The translations under genes were made by a program, and so were the position numbers. Below the pieces are notes generated by a model. The model was not told the DNA's origin and did not search any database. It saw nothing but the letters and a program-made list of their open reading frames with translations. From SIG307 sp045596385 (lineage in GTDB: Bacteria; Bacillota; Clostridia; Lachnospirales; Lachnospiraceae): a DNA stretch of 64,000 nucleotides. Numbering within the stretch: position 1 is the stretch's first letter; every line of letters starts with the position of its first letter. Positions 1-8,820 of the stretch are shown here, one piece after another. The stretch covers positions 186,001-250,000 of the forward strand of contig JAZOCC010000024.1 in assembly GCA_045596385.1 (NCBI GenBank), written 5' to 3'.

Positions 1-825
1 CCGGACTTGGCTCCGGTGGATGTAGCAAATCTCCTTTCCCTCAATCCGGTCATTCAGTTTATGGCAGGCGGTATGGAAGTAGAGCCGGGTTACCTTGCAG
101 GCTTCTCCGAGGAAATCAGCGGTTTTGAGAAGGGTGCAATGTACGGCCCGATGATGGGTTCCATCGCATTCGCAGGTTACATTTTCGAACTTGCTGACGG
201 TGCGGATGTAAATGCATTTATCAATACCTTAAAGAGCAAGGCTGATCCGAGATGGAACATCTGTGTTTCCGCAGACTACACGCAGGTAGGTGCATACGGC
301 AATACCGTATACTTCCTGATGTATCCGGCAGAGATGGATAATGCAGCTCCGGAAGGCGGCGAAGGCGCAGGAGATGTGGTTGACGTAACCGTAATTTATC
401 CGGATGTAGCGGAGAATACCTGGGGTGAGTCTCTTTGGGAGGCATTTGAAACGACCATGAACGACAATCCGTCCGCTACCGCAGTGGATGCGGCATTCAT
501 GGTTTCTATGCACGAGTCCATTCCGGCGGAAGCAATGTTCGGCTCCGCAGAAATTATGCCGGGTCTTTTAGCAGGCTTTAACAACTATGAGGTTACCGGA
601 TTTAAGAGTGGTGCAATGTTTGGTCCGATGATGGGTTCCGTTGCATTCATCGGTTATGTATTCGAGTTAGAGGAAGGTGCGGATGTGAATGCATTCATGA
701 CCAACCTTACCGATAATGCAGATCCGAGATGGAACATCTGCGTAGAGGCAGAGCAGACCGTAGTAGGCGCATACAACAACATGGTATTCTTCCTTATGTG
801 TCCGAACTCCGCACAGGGTGAATAA
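1..825 (+). CDS. Two-repeat protein of unknown function (5' end outside window)
   Basis: The frame is open to the window edge, so the N-terminus is missing. The visible part has two homologous units of about 105 residues. Both contain the matching strings LAGF, GAM(Y/F)GPMMGS, FEL..GADVNAF and ADPRWNIC, and both end in a hydrophobic FFLM-type segment. An acidic Gly/Glu-rich linker joins them. No catalytic motif is recognisable and I cannot name the family. The repeat carries few lysines and many Met/Phe/Gly, as in many exported proteins, but any signal peptide would lie outside the window. It sits 46 bases before the MBOAT gene, with a terminator-like hairpin in the gap, so read-through coupling to the acylation genes is possible but unproven. 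Confidence 0.75.
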   Translation, partial: PDLAPVDVANLLSLNPVIQFMAGGMEVEPGYLAGFSEEISGFEKGAMYGPMMGSIAFAGYIFELADGADVNAFINTLKSKADPRWNICVSADYTQVGAYGNTVYFLMYPAEMDNAAPEGGEGAGDVVDVTVIYPDVAENTWGESLWEAFETTMNDNPSATAVDAAFMVSMHESIPAEAMFGSAEIMPGLLAGFNNYEVTGFKSGAMFGPMMGSVAFIGYVFELEEGADVNAFMTNLTDNADPRWNICVEAEQTVVGAYNNMVFFLMCPNSAQGE

Positions 826-839
826 TTAAGGACTTTGTT

Positions 840-871
840 GGGCACTTCTGATAGAGAGGTGCCCTTGTTTT
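840..871 (+). terminator. Intrinsic terminator after the repeat protein
   Basis: A ten-base-pair stem (840-849 with 855-864, two wobble or weak pairs) closes a GATAG loop and is followed by TTGTTTT. It lies directly upstream of the MBOAT start and probably lowers read-through into that gene. Confidence 0.7.
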
Positions 872-2293
872 ATGAAAGGAGGAATTCTTCTGTTATTTTC
901 CACCATCAGTTTTATTTATTACTTTTTGGCGGCGGTGCTGTTGTTGTACTTTATCGTGCCGTTTAAGCTGAAGAATTTGGTGTTATTGGTAGCCAGCCTG
1001 TTCTTCTATTTTTACGGAGAACCGGTGTATACGTTGCTTATGATCGGAACGATTTTGTCCAGTTATATTCACGGATTGTTAATCGATAAATTCCGTGGTA
1101 CGGTATGGTCCAAGGTGTTTCTTTGTACCAGTGTGATTACCAGTATCGGGGCATTAGGCTTCTTTAAGTATTCGGATTTCTTTATCAGCAATGTGAATTC
1201 CTTGTTTCATACGGAGTTTTCCTTACTTGGTCTGGCACTTCCGATCGGTATCAGCTTCTATACCTTCCAGACCTTAAGCTATACCATTGATGTGTATCGC
1301 GGAGATGCAAAGGTGCAGAAGAGTCCGATTCGTCTGGCAACCTACGTGGCACTGTTCCCGCAGCTCATTGCGGGTCCGATTGTGCGTTACACCACAGTGG
1401 AGGAAGAGCTTTCCCACAGAACCCACTCTTTCGAGAATTTCGGTTATGGTGTGACTCGTTTTATCATCGGTTTATCTAAGAAGGTATTGATTGCGGACAC
1501 GTTAGGCGGGCTGGCAAATACCATGCACGGGATGGAAGAGGCAACGGTAGCAGGTTACTGGATGTACGCCATTGCTATTTCCCTGCAGTTGTATTTTGAC
1601 TTTTCCGGTTATTCCGATATGGCCATCGGCCTCGGACGAATCTTCGGATTCCATTTCCTTGAAAACTTTAACTATCCGTTTATCTCCAAAAGCATTGCGG
1701 AGTTCTGGAGACGGTGGCATATGTCCCTCGGTACCTGGTTCCGTGACTATGTGTACATTCCGATGGGCGGAAATCGTGTAGGAAAGGGCCGTTGGTTCCT
1801 TAATATCCTGACCGTTTGGTTTTTGACCGGCTTCTGGCACGGTGCGGACTGGACCTTCATTATCTGGGGACTGTACTTTGCGGCCTTCCTGCTTTTGGAG
1901 AAGTTTGTGCTGAACAAGGTATTTGCAAAGCTTCCGAAGTTTGTGTCCCACATTTATGTGGTAATTGCGATTTTAATCAGCTTTGTAATCTTCAGCGGTA
2001 ACGGTTTGTCCGGAGCTATGGCGGATCTTGGTAACATGTTCGGTGCAGGCGGTATCTCTTTCTGGTCCGGCGAAACAGCATATTACCTGAGAAGCTACGG
2101 TGTCGTACTTCTGGCGGCAATCTTAGGTTCCACACCGCTTGTGAAAACCGCAGTATTGAAGCTCAAGGAGAAGAAGGCCGGAGCCTTGGTATGCGACATC
2201 CTGGAACCGGTATTTGTGGTAGTGATGCTTCTTGTGGTAACGGCGTACTTTGTGGACGGTTCCTTCAGTCCGTTCTTATATTTCAGATTCTAA
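872..2293 (+). CDS. MBOAT-family O-acyltransferase (AlgI/PatA-like)
   Basis: A polytopic membrane protein of 473 residues, the usual AlgI length. MBOAT hallmarks are present: the SFYTFQTLSYTIDVYRG segment, LIAGPIVR, DFSGYSDMAIGLGR, NFNYPF, and the catalytic-type histidine in TGFWHGADWTF. Members of this family move acetyl or other acyl groups across the membrane onto extracellular polysaccharides, together with an AlgJ/AlgX-type partner, which is encoded next. The start is uncertain. ATG 872 overlaps a strong AAAGGAGG (875-882), and a CTG at 890 would give the canonical MLFS N-terminus 7 bases after it. I list the ATG as the conservative choice. The acceptor polymer is unknown. Confidence 0.9.
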   Translation: MKGGILLLFSTISFIYYFLAAVLLLYFIVPFKLKNLVLLVASLFFYFYGEPVYTLLMIGTILSSYIHGLLIDKFRGTVWSKVFLCTSVITSIGALGFFKYSDFFISNVNSLFHTEFSLLGLALPIGISFYTFQTLSYTIDVYRGDAKVQKSPIRLATYVALFPQLIAGPIVRYTTVEEELSHRTHSFENFGYGVTRFIIGLSKKVLIADTLGGLANTMHGMEEATVAGYWMYAIAISLQLYFDFSGYSDMAIGLGRIFGFHFLENFNYPFISKSIAEFWRRWHMSLGTWFRDYVYIPMGGNRVGKGRWFLNILTVWFLTGFWHGADWTFIIWGLYFAAFLLLEKFVLNKVFAKLPKFVSHIYVVIAILISFVIFSGNGLSGAMADLGNMFGAGGISFWSGETAYYLRSYGVVLLAAILGSTPLVKTAVLKLKEKKAGALVCDILEPVFVVVMLLVVTAYFVDGSFSPFLYFRF

Positions 2294-2308
2294 GGGAGGG
2301 TGATTGTT

Positions 2309-3418
2309 ATGCAGAAAAAAGTGAAAAATATCGCAGTAACCTTTTCGTTTTTAATCGCCCTTGCACTTTTGGTGGGGATGTGCGTAAAGATGTATTTTGG
2401 CCCTGTGGCTATCTCCGACAGCGAGAGACGACCGCTGGCGCAGTTTCCTACGGAAATCACCTGGGAAAGTATCGTAGATCGTACTTCCATTGAGAAGTTT
2501 GAGGACTACTCCGTAGACCAGTTCCCGTTTCGTGAGTTTTTCCGTTCTTTAAAGGCAAAGTTCCACTTAAACGTATTGGGACTTGATGAAAACAACGGAC
2601 TGGCGGTAAAGGACGATTATATCGCAAAAATCGAGCCGGAGTTTACGGATGAACTGACTGACTATTCCCTAGGACGTTTGCAGTATGTATACGAGAAGTT
2701 TTTAAAGGATAACGGTGGTGACAAGTTTGTGGCTATTGTACCGGATAAGAACTATTTCCTCGGAAAAGAGTACGGTTATCCGTCTCCGAACTATGATAAG
2801 CTGGCGCAGGATGTACAGGAGAAGCTTTCCGGAATGGGCTATATCAACCTGTTTGACGTATTGGAGCTAGAAGACTATTACCGGACCGATACTCACTGGA
2901 GTCAGGATAAAATCGGTGCGGTAGCGGATAAGCTTTTGACCGAGATGGGTGCGGCAGACCGTGTGACCGGTAACTATAAGGAGAATACCTTGTATCCGTT
3001 TTACGGTGTATATTACGGTCAGAGTGCCCTGAAGCCGGAACCGGATACCATTACGTATCTTACCAGCGAGATTCTGGATGATTGTACGGTATATGACTAC
3101 GAAACCGGAGAAACGTACGGTATTTATAATTTCGAGAAGTTTGAAGGAAAGGACGGCTACGATTTCTTCCTGTCCGGGACGAAGGCGCTTCTTCGTATCG
3201 ACAATCCGAATGCAACGACGGATGAGGAGCTGATTGTGTTCCGTGACTCCTTCGGTTCCAGTATTACACCGCTTCTGGCGGAGGGCTATAAGAGCGTGTA
3301 TCTGGTGGATATCCGCTACGTAATGCCGGATATGTTGGATCGTTTTATTGACTTTGAAGGCAAAGATGTGTTGTATATTTACAGTGCGTTGATTTTAAAT
3401 AGTAAGTCGTTTAAGTAA
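2309..3418 (+). CDS. DHHW/AlgJ-like SGNH-type acetylation partner
   Basis: A protein of 369 residues with a single N-terminal membrane anchor (about residues 8-27) followed by an extracytoplasmic domain. The RTDTHWS motif matches the DHHW family, and RDSFGSS near the C-terminus resembles the serine block of AlgJ/AlgX. These proteins hand acetyl groups from an MBOAT protein to a polysaccharide. ATG 2309 is preferred over GTG 2300 because GGGAGG at 2294-2299 sits nine bases before it. It starts 15 bases after the MBOAT stop, so the two form an operon. The next gene is convergent and separated by two terminators. Confidence 0.85.
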   Translation: MQKKVKNIAVTFSFLIALALLVGMCVKMYFGPVAISDSERRPLAQFPTEITWESIVDRTSIEKFEDYSVDQFPFREFFRSLKAKFHLNVLGLDENNGLAVKDDYIAKIEPEFTDELTDYSLGRLQYVYEKFLKDNGGDKFVAIVPDKNYFLGKEYGYPSPNYDKLAQDVQEKLSGMGYINLFDVLELEDYYRTDTHWSQDKIGAVADKLLTEMGAADRVTGNYKENTLYPFYGVYYGQSALKPEPDTITYLTSEILDDCTVYDYETGETYGIYNFEKFEGKDGYDFFLSGTKALLRIDNPNATTDEELIVFRDSFGSSITPLLAEGYKSVYLVDIRYVMPDMLDRFIDFEGKDVLYIYSALILNSKSFK

Positions 3419-3444
3419 GAAGTTTCAGGTTTATAGGTGAGAAA

Positions 3445-3480
3445 AGAGGAGGGAACGCTACGGTGTGCCCTCCTTTTGGT
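3445..3480 (+). terminator. Intrinsic terminator of the acylation operon
   Basis: A seven-base-pair AGGAGGG/CCCTCCT stem (3447-3453 with 3468-3474) followed by TTTTGGTTT. Confidence 0.65.
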
Positions 3481-3500
3481 TTAAAAGAGTGTATGTTATA

Positions 3501-3540
3501 AAAAAACGGTCTGCCAAGAAATAAAGCAGACCGTTTTTTG
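3501..3540 (-). terminator. Bidirectional terminator of rpoD
   Basis: A perfect 14-base-pair stem (3501-3514 with 3526-3539) flanked by A6 on one side and T6 on the other. It can stop transcription of rpoD from the right and residual transcription from the left. Confidence 0.9.
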
Positions 3541-3564
3541 TATAAAAGGAATTTTGGAAACAAA

Positions 3565-4692
3565 TTAAAGATTAAAATCAAAGCCCTTTAACATTCTTGC
3601 GCGGCTCGGATGACGAAGCTTACGAAGTGCCTTGGCTTCAATCTGACGGATACGCTCACGGGTGACATTGAACTCCTTGCCCACTTCTTCCAGGGTGCGG
3701 CTCTTGCCGTCCTTTAAGCCGAAGCGAAGCATAAGAACGCGACGCTCACGGTCGGTCAGGGTATCAAGAAGCGTAGAAATCTGATCCTGAAGTACTGCGT
3801 AGGAAGCAGCTTCCTCCGGTCCGAGAATACGCTCATCCTTAATGAAATCGCCTAAGTGGCTGTCGTCCTCTTCGCCGATCGGAGTATCCAGAGAAATCGG
3901 ATCTGCGGAGATTTTTAAAATCTCCCGGACGCGCTCAATCGGCATATCCAGAGCAATGGAAAGCTCCTGCTCGGTAGGTTCGCGCCCCAATTCCTGAAGT
4001 AAGGTGCGGGAAACGCGGTAGGTCTTATTGATAACCTCTGACATATGCACCGGAATACGGATGGTACGGGACTGATCGGCAATGGAACGGGTAATGGCCT
4101 GACGAATCCACCAGGTAGCATAGGTGGAAAACTTATATCCTTTGTTATAATCAAATTTATCTACTGCCTTAATGAGACCTAAGTTACCCTCCTGAATCAA
4201 ATCAAGGAAGGAAAGACCGCGGCCCACATAACGCTTTGCGATGCTGACTACAAGACGAAGGTTGGACTCCGCAAGAATCTTCTTTGCATGCTCGTCGCCG
4301 TTTTCGATGCGCTTTGCCAGTTCGATTTCTTCTGTAATGGAAAGAAGCGGATAGTTACCGATTTCCTTTAAATACTGCTTTACCGGGTCATCGGACATCA
4401 CATTTGCAAGAGCGTTTAAATCCTCAAGCTCCGCAAGGGCATCCTCCGCATCATCGATTTCCAAAAGTTCGTCATCATCCGGCAAATCTTCTCCGTTCAT
4501 CGGAGACATAACTAAAATGCCATGGGCATCCAGATACTCATATATCTTATCAATCTGACTGACCTCAAGGTTCATTTCCTTGAAAAAGTCATTGATTTTA
4601 TCAACTTCCAGCACATCCTTATTGCTGCGGGCCATTGCCACCAACTGCTTCAGGCGCTGTTCAAAATTCTGCATTTCATTATTCTGTTCCAT
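3565..4692 (-). CDS. rpoD: RNA polymerase primary sigma factor RpoD (SigA)
   Basis: Housekeeping sigma factor of 375 residues, typical for Firmicutes SigA. In order it shows a short region 1.1-like acidic N-terminus, region 1.2 (DPVKQYLKEIG), regions 2.1-2.4 with the core-binding and -10 recognition segment FSTYATWWIRQAI, region 3, and region 4.2 with the helix-turn-helix VTRERIRQIEAKALRKLRHP at the C-terminus. The start is ATG 4692, preceded by AAAGGAG. A longer frame runs upstream, but its extra residues resemble no sigma factor. The gene is single, with no dnaG directly upstream in this window, unlike the usual dnaG-rpoD order. It is followed by a strong terminator. Confidence 0.97.
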   Translation of the reverse strand: MEQNNEMQNFEQRLKQLVAMARSNKDVLEVDKINDFFKEMNLEVSQIDKIYEYLDAHGILVMSPMNGEDLPDDDELLEIDDAEDALAELEDLNALANVMSDDPVKQYLKEIGNYPLLSITEEIELAKRIENGDEHAKKILAESNLRLVVSIAKRYVGRGLSFLDLIQEGNLGLIKAVDKFDYNKGYKFSTYATWWIRQAITRSIADQSRTIRIPVHMSEVINKTYRVSRTLLQELGREPTEQELSIALDMPIERVREILKISADPISLDTPIGEEDDSHLGDFIKDERILGPEEAASYAVLQDQISTLLDTLTDRERRVLMLRFGLKDGKSRTLEEVGKEFNVTRERIRQIEAKALRKLRHPSRARMLKGFDFNL

Positions 4693-4998
4693 GTTGAAAT
4701 ACTCCTTTAGTTTGTGAACCGCATGCGATGCAGATGCAAAAATGCAATCTTTGTCGAATGAGGGCGCAAACAGTATTATAGCACAGATTGGGGCAAAAAG
4801 AAAAGCACAATTTTCTGAAAGTTGCAAAATTGTTGAAAACTACATAAAACTTATGTATCTTCGAGGGAAAAATGGTAAAAAGGGCTAAAACAAGCGCTTT
4901 TTTGCAGTAGCTGCATAAAGTGGAGGCGAAAGAAAATTGCATTTCGGATGAATCAGAGATATAATGGAGCGAAAGGGAAAAGAGGAGGCGGAAACGGA
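4693..4998. other. Divergent intergenic region, rpoD and GH3 promoters
   Basis: About 306 bases between the rpoD and GH3 lipoprotein starts. On the minus strand 4775-4780 reads TATAAT, a good -10 for rpoD, but I see no convincing -35 at 16-18 bases. For the GH3 gene I find no clear promoter pair. A spurious upstream reading-frame extension crosses this region on each side. Confidence 0.45.
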
Positions 4999-6234
4999 AT
5001 GGAACGAAATGGTAAAATAGGAAAAGTATTCATATGCGGAGTGCTTCTGTCGGTGTTACTTATTTGTACGGCTGGTTGCGGAACGTTGGGAGAAGTGCCG
5101 AAGGGGCAGACTTCCGCTACAGCCCGGCCGAAGGTGACGACAGAAGCGGAAATAACGGAAGGTCCGGAGCGGGTCACAGGGACTGAAGCACCGGAGAATT
5201 CGAAGGAACCGGAACAGGATACTGCCGGGACGGATGCGGAATTGTTGAAGCTGTTGGATGGAATGACGGTAGAGGAAAAAGTGGGTCAGATGTTTTTGGT
5301 ACGCTGTCCGGAGGATGCAGTGGGAGCGGTTGCCGAATATAAAGTCGGCGGTTTTGTGCTGTTTGCAAGAGATTTTGCAGGTGAGACAAAGACGTCGATG
5401 CGGGAAAAAATTGCTTCATATCAGGAGAAAACGAAGTTGCCGATGGTCATTTCCGTGGATGAAGAGGGCGGCTCGGTGGTGCGTGTCAGCAAGTACCGGG
5501 AATTTCGGAGCAGTGCCTTCTTGTCACCGAGGGAGTTGTATGCGTCCGGCGGGATGGAACGGATTGTGAAAGATACAAAGGAAAAAGCGGAACTGCTTCT
5601 GTCGTTGGGGATTCATGTGAATCTGGCACCGGTATGCGATATTTCCGACGATAAAGGGGCGTTTCTGTATACCCGGAGCTTTGGCGGAACGGCAGAAGAG
5701 ACAGCCGAATACGTGAAAACTGTTGTGAGTACCGCAAAGGACATGGGGCTTGGCAGTGTGCTGAAGCATTTTCCGGGATACGGGAACAATGCTGATACCC
5801 ATAAAGAAATCGTGTATGACAACCGTTCCTATGAGACCTATGAAGAAAGTGATTTTCAACCGTTTTTGGCCGGAATAAAGGCCGGGGCCGGTGCGGTGAT
5901 GGTTTCTCACAATGTTGTACAATGTATGGATGCCGAGAGCCCGGCGTCGTTGTCGCCGGAGGTACACCGGATTTTACGGGAGGAGCTTTCTTTTGACGGT
6001 GTTATCCTTACCGATGATTTGTATATGGATGCGATACAGGATTTTACAGGGAAGGAGGCAGCAGCGGTGGCAGCGGTGCTGGCAGGAAACGACATGCTTT
6101 GCTGTACCGATTTCCAGGTACAGATACCGGCGGTTATTGCTGCGGTACGGGACGGTAGAATTTCCGAAGAACAGATTGATGCTTCGGTGTTACGGATACT
6201 GAAATGGAAGGACGGACTTGGACTGTTGGAATAG
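4999..6234 (+). CDS. GH3 beta-N-acetylhexosaminidase lipoprotein (NagZ-like)
   Basis: A protein of 411 residues. The start at ATG 4999 gives a lipoprotein signal peptide with lipobox LICTAGC and has GAGGAGG ten bases upstream; an earlier ATG at 4948 only adds a charged tail. A Thr/Pro/Glu-rich spacer of about 50 residues follows, then a single GH3 domain. Family motifs are SVDEEGGSVVRVS (substrate lysine/arginine loop), KHFPGYGNNADTHKE (general acid-base His loop) and ILTDDLYMDAI (nucleophile Asp). Enzymes of this type cleave beta-1,4-linked N-acetylglucosamine from muropeptides, in Gram-positives on the outer face of the membrane. Recycling of peptidoglycan is inferred; other beta-hexosides are possible. 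Confidence 0.88.
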   Translation: MERNGKIGKVFICGVLLSVLLICTAGCGTLGEVPKGQTSATARPKVTTEAEITEGPERVTGTEAPENSKEPEQDTAGTDAELLKLLDGMTVEEKVGQMFLVRCPEDAVGAVAEYKVGGFVLFARDFAGETKTSMREKIASYQEKTKLPMVISVDEEGGSVVRVSKYREFRSSAFLSPRELYASGGMERIVKDTKEKAELLLSLGIHVNLAPVCDISDDKGAFLYTRSFGGTAEETAEYVKTVVSTAKDMGLGSVLKHFPGYGNNADTHKEIVYDNRSYETYEESDFQPFLAGIKAGAGAVMVSHNVVQCMDAESPASLSPEVHRILREELSFDGVILTDDLYMDAIQDFTGKEAAAVAAVLAGNDMLCCTDFQVQIPAVIAAVRDGRISEEQIDASVLRILKWKDGLGLLE

Positions 6235-6285
6235 AGAGCCCGGAAAAGGAGTTCTCTTTATGGTGAACGGAAATAACAAAAGAAA

Positions 6286-6328
6286 AGCGACCGGACAGTA
6301 AAGCACTGTATACGGTCGCTTGCTTTTT
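6286..6328 (+). terminator. Intrinsic terminator between GH3 gene and K+ channel gene
   Basis: An outer stem AGCGACCG/CGGTCGCT (6286-6293 with 6313-6320) contains an inner ACAGT/ACTGT stem. A TGCTTTTT tail follows. The genes converge here. Confidence 0.8.
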
Positions 6329-6344
6329 GGAAAGAATGTTGTAT

Positions 6345-7559
6345 TTAGATTTCAATATTGCCGGCGTCGGACAGATGAAGCTTCGTGTAAATGAATACCC
6401 GGTCGCCAGCTTCCAGCTTCATGTTACCGTTTGGAATCAGGGACTTGTTTCGGCGTTTTACCAAAACGATAACGGATTGGCGGGAAATGTCCAAATCCCG
6501 GATACGAAGACCGGTCCATGGATTGTGGGTCTTTAATACCACTTCCTTTAAATTGATATGCTCGTCGTCTTCGTAAGGTTCTGCACCGAGAACAAGAATG
6601 TCTGCTTCCTCTAAGACTAAGTCGCCTCGCGGAATGAGGATTTCATTGTCACGTTTTATAATAGCGACAATCATTCCGGACGGAAGTCTTAAGTCCGCAA
6701 TACGCTGTCCGAGCCATTTATCGTTGAGACCGATTTCGATTTTAATAAAGTGCATATCGGCTTCGTAGCCGTATTCGTTTCTGCGTTTGAGACGAGAGTA
6801 TTGGTCAACGAAACCTGCGGAAATAATACCGGTAGGAATGGCGACCATGCCGACGCCGAGGAAGGTAATAAAGATACCGAATATTTTGCCCAGCGTAGTT
6901 ACGGGGTAAATATCACCGTAGCCGACCGTCAGCAGGGTGGAAGCCGCCCACCAGATACCGGAAAACGCATTTTGGAATACATCCGGCTGTGCTTCGTGTT
7001 CTAAGCTATACATGCAAAGGCTGGAACCAAGCATCAGAATCAAAATAATAACTACGGAGGAAATGAGCTGGGAACGCTTTCCTAAAATAACTTCTGTGAT
7101 TACGTGTAAGGAATCATAGTAGGCATTAATTCGGAATAGGCGGAAAATGCGCACAATACGAATCATACGGAAGGCTACGGTTCCGGACGGGAAGAAAATC
7201 GGTAAATAATACGGCAGGAAGGACAACAGGTCAATGATACCCATAAAGGAGAAGATGTACTTCCGCAAGGCGCGTCCTTCCGTCATATCTTTCTCGTCTT
7301 CGAACAAAATCCGTGCGGTAAATAAGCGTAAAATATAATCCAATGCAAAAAACGCCACGGTAATCCGTTCAATCCACAGGAGAACCGAACCGTATTGTGA
7401 TTGCAGATTGTCAAAGGTATACATAATGCTGGCGGTCAGATTCAGCACAATGGCAAAAGCGCTAAGAAAATCATAGGCGCGGCTGACATGGTCTAAATCG
7501 TTGCCTACCTCTAATATTTCAAGAAGCCGCTTACGGCGGCGATACCACTTTTTACTCAT
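6345..7559 (-). CDS. Voltage-sensor-type potassium channel with two TrkA-C domains
   Basis: A protein of 404 residues with six predicted membrane helices, an S4-like helix with arginines at every third position (FRMIRIVRIFRLFRI), and a pore loop with selectivity filter TVGYGD. After S6 come two successive TrkA-C (RCK-C) type domains, about residues 260-320 and 325-400. Each has the pattern LG-x-x-I-x-D-L followed by a beta strand with IxRxxxxLIPxG. TrkA-C domains bind small ligands such as cyclic dinucleotides in some channels; the ligand here is unknown. The start is ATG 7559 with AAGGAGG upstream; a longer frame extends to 8090 but has no family support. The gene is monocistronic and convergent with the GH3 gene. 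Confidence 0.9.
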   Translation of the reverse strand: MSKKWYRRRKRLLEILEVGNDLDHVSRAYDFLSAFAIVLNLTASIMYTFDNLQSQYGSVLLWIERITVAFFALDYILRLFTARILFEDEKDMTEGRALRKYIFSFMGIIDLLSFLPYYLPIFFPSGTVAFRMIRIVRIFRLFRINAYYDSLHVITEVILGKRSQLISSVVIILILMLGSSLCMYSLEHEAQPDVFQNAFSGIWWAASTLLTVGYGDIYPVTTLGKIFGIFITFLGVGMVAIPTGIISAGFVDQYSRLKRRNEYGYEADMHFIKIEIGLNDKWLGQRIADLRLPSGMIVAIIKRDNEILIPRGDLVLEEADILVLGAEPYEDDEHINLKEVVLKTHNPWTGLRIRDLDISRQSVIVLVKRRNKSLIPNGNMKLEAGDRVFIYTKLHLSDAGNIEI

Positions 7560-7772
7560 GAAACGCCTCCTTAGGAAAGGTGATATATCCAGTGTACCAT
7601 AAAAAACGCAGGAAATCAAACAACGAAGAATATAGGACTTTTGAACTATGGAAAAATTTGCATTGATTATGATAAAATTATTCATGTCGTGGGCGAAAAA
7701 GGAATGAAATAGGAGAGTAGAAATCGCCGTATATGGGAAAACGACGTAAAAAGCAGAAAGAAGGGGAAAGGA

Positions 7773-8105
7773 ATGAAGGTAAAGAGCGGTACATATTTTT
7801 GGCTGTTTACCGCAGTCGTATTTGTGTTGGTGGGAATCTGGAAATGCTATTCCGTCATGGGGAATCCGCAGGTGGCAGACAGTGCGGGAGGCGACAAAAT
7901 CGGTGGTTGGATTACAATGCTGGTGATTGCAATCGGATTTTTTGTATGGCGTTGCTATCGTTATGCAGAAGAGAAAAGAACCATTGAGTTTCTCGCAAAG
8001 GAAAGAAAGAGAACGGAAGAGATTGAGCGCAGAATTAAGCTGGCAAATGCAGAGCAGGACAGCAAGTGGTTCGAAGAGCAGAGGGCTCAAAGAGCAAAAG
8101 CATAA
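7773..8105 (+). CDS. Small two-helix membrane protein of unknown function
   Basis: A protein of 110 residues with two hydrophobic helices (about residues 8-28 and 47-63), then a highly charged Glu/Lys/Arg-rich cytoplasmic tail likely to be helical or coiled coil. It has a GGGGAAAGG ribosome site and its own terminator. I do not recognise the family. It starts divergently from the potassium channel gene, about 210 bases away. Confidence 0.65.
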   Translation: MKVKSGTYFWLFTAVVFVLVGIWKCYSVMGNPQVADSAGGDKIGGWITMLVIAIGFFVWRCYRYAEEKRTIEFLAKERKRTEEIERRIKLANAEQDSKWFEEQRAQRAKA

Positions 8106-8114
8106 GAAGAACGG

Positions 8115-8158
8115 AACAGCCGGGTATGAACAGTCATATCCGGCTGTTTTATTGTTTT
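8115..8158 (+). terminator. Strong intrinsic terminator
   Basis: A 14-base-pair stem (8116-8129 with 8134-8147), one wobble pair, loop ACAG, then TTTATTGTTTT. Confidence 0.9.
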
Positions 8159-8216
8159 ATAGAGAATTGCATATACTTTTATAAAGAAGAACCACTAAAA
8201 TAAATGTAAAAATCTC

Positions 8217-8245
8217 TTTACAAACCTTTAAAATGATGGTTTAAT
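8217..8245 (+). promoter_or_regulatory. Promoter of the HTH/HipA-like kinase pair
   Basis: TTTACA (8217-8222), a 17-base spacer and TTTAAT (8240-8245), about 20 bases before the HTH gene start. Confidence 0.5.
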
Positions 8246-8264
8246 AGAATTGGGAGGTGGTACT

Positions 8265-8813
8265 ATGGAGAAAAAAGAATATGTAACACCGGAGTATATT
8301 ATGCCGGAGGATATGAAACGAATCCGTAAAAAGATGGATATTACCCAAAAGGAACTGGCAGAGCTGATTCATTGCTCCAAATCCACCGTAGAGCGTTGGG
8401 AGATGAGTGATGCGCCGATTACGGGGCCGGTGGCGTTTTTATTAAAGCTGTTGGAAAAGCACCCTGAGTATATCGAAGAAATCAAGGTACCGGAGAAAGT
8501 GTACCCGGTACGGTTGTGGTATATGCACAAGCAGGACGTGTGTACCTTGATTGAAGTGGATGAACCGAGCCGGCAGGTGCATATTAAGAATTATACGGAT
8601 AAGCTTATGTTCCGTGCCTTCGGTGTGAATGAGACGCCGGATTACGAGGACTACACGGAGTTTCTGGAGTCCCGGTGTTTTCCGCGGACCAGAGATAAGA
8701 TGAAGCTTGTTTTAAAGGATTTGGATTTGCCTTTTTATGACCCGTTTCTCATTATTGAGAAAACAGAAGGGAAGATGGCGGAGGATAATTTCTGGATTAA
8801 GATAGAGAGGTGA
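8265..8813 (+). CDS. XRE-type HTH protein with conserved C-terminal domain, partner of HipA-like kinase
   Basis: A protein of 182 residues. Residues about 17-70 form an XRE helix-turn-helix (MDITQKELAELIHCSKSTVERWE). The rest is a separate alpha/beta domain ending with PRTRDKMK...LDLPFYDPFLIIEKTEG..AEDNFWI. The start is ATG 8265, eight bases after GGGAGG. It lies 7 bases before the kinase gene, so the two are co-transcribed. By position it matches the HipB role (DNA-binding antitoxin or repressor). The C-terminal domain is too large for HipB and could correspond to the N-terminal lobe that compact HipA/CtkA kinases lack, as in split HipBST systems. That role is inference. Confidence 0.78.
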   Translation: MEKKEYVTPEYIMPEDMKRIRKKMDITQKELAELIHCSKSTVERWEMSDAPITGPVAFLLKLLEKHPEYIEEIKVPEKVYPVRLWYMHKQDVCTLIEVDEPSRQVHIKNYTDKLMFRAFGVNETPDYEDYTEFLESRCFPRTRDKMKLVLKDLDLPFYDPFLIIEKTEGKMAEDNFWIKIER

Positions 8814-8820
8814 GTGCCCT

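Noticed and set aside
4693..4827. 45-residue N-terminal extension of RpoD
   Set aside because: It lies upstream of a good ribosome site at ATG 4692 and does not resemble any sigma factor.
7560..8090. 177-codon extension of the channel gene
   Set aside because: It overlaps the small membrane gene on the other strand, lacks conservation with channel families, and AAGGAGG directly precedes ATG 7559.
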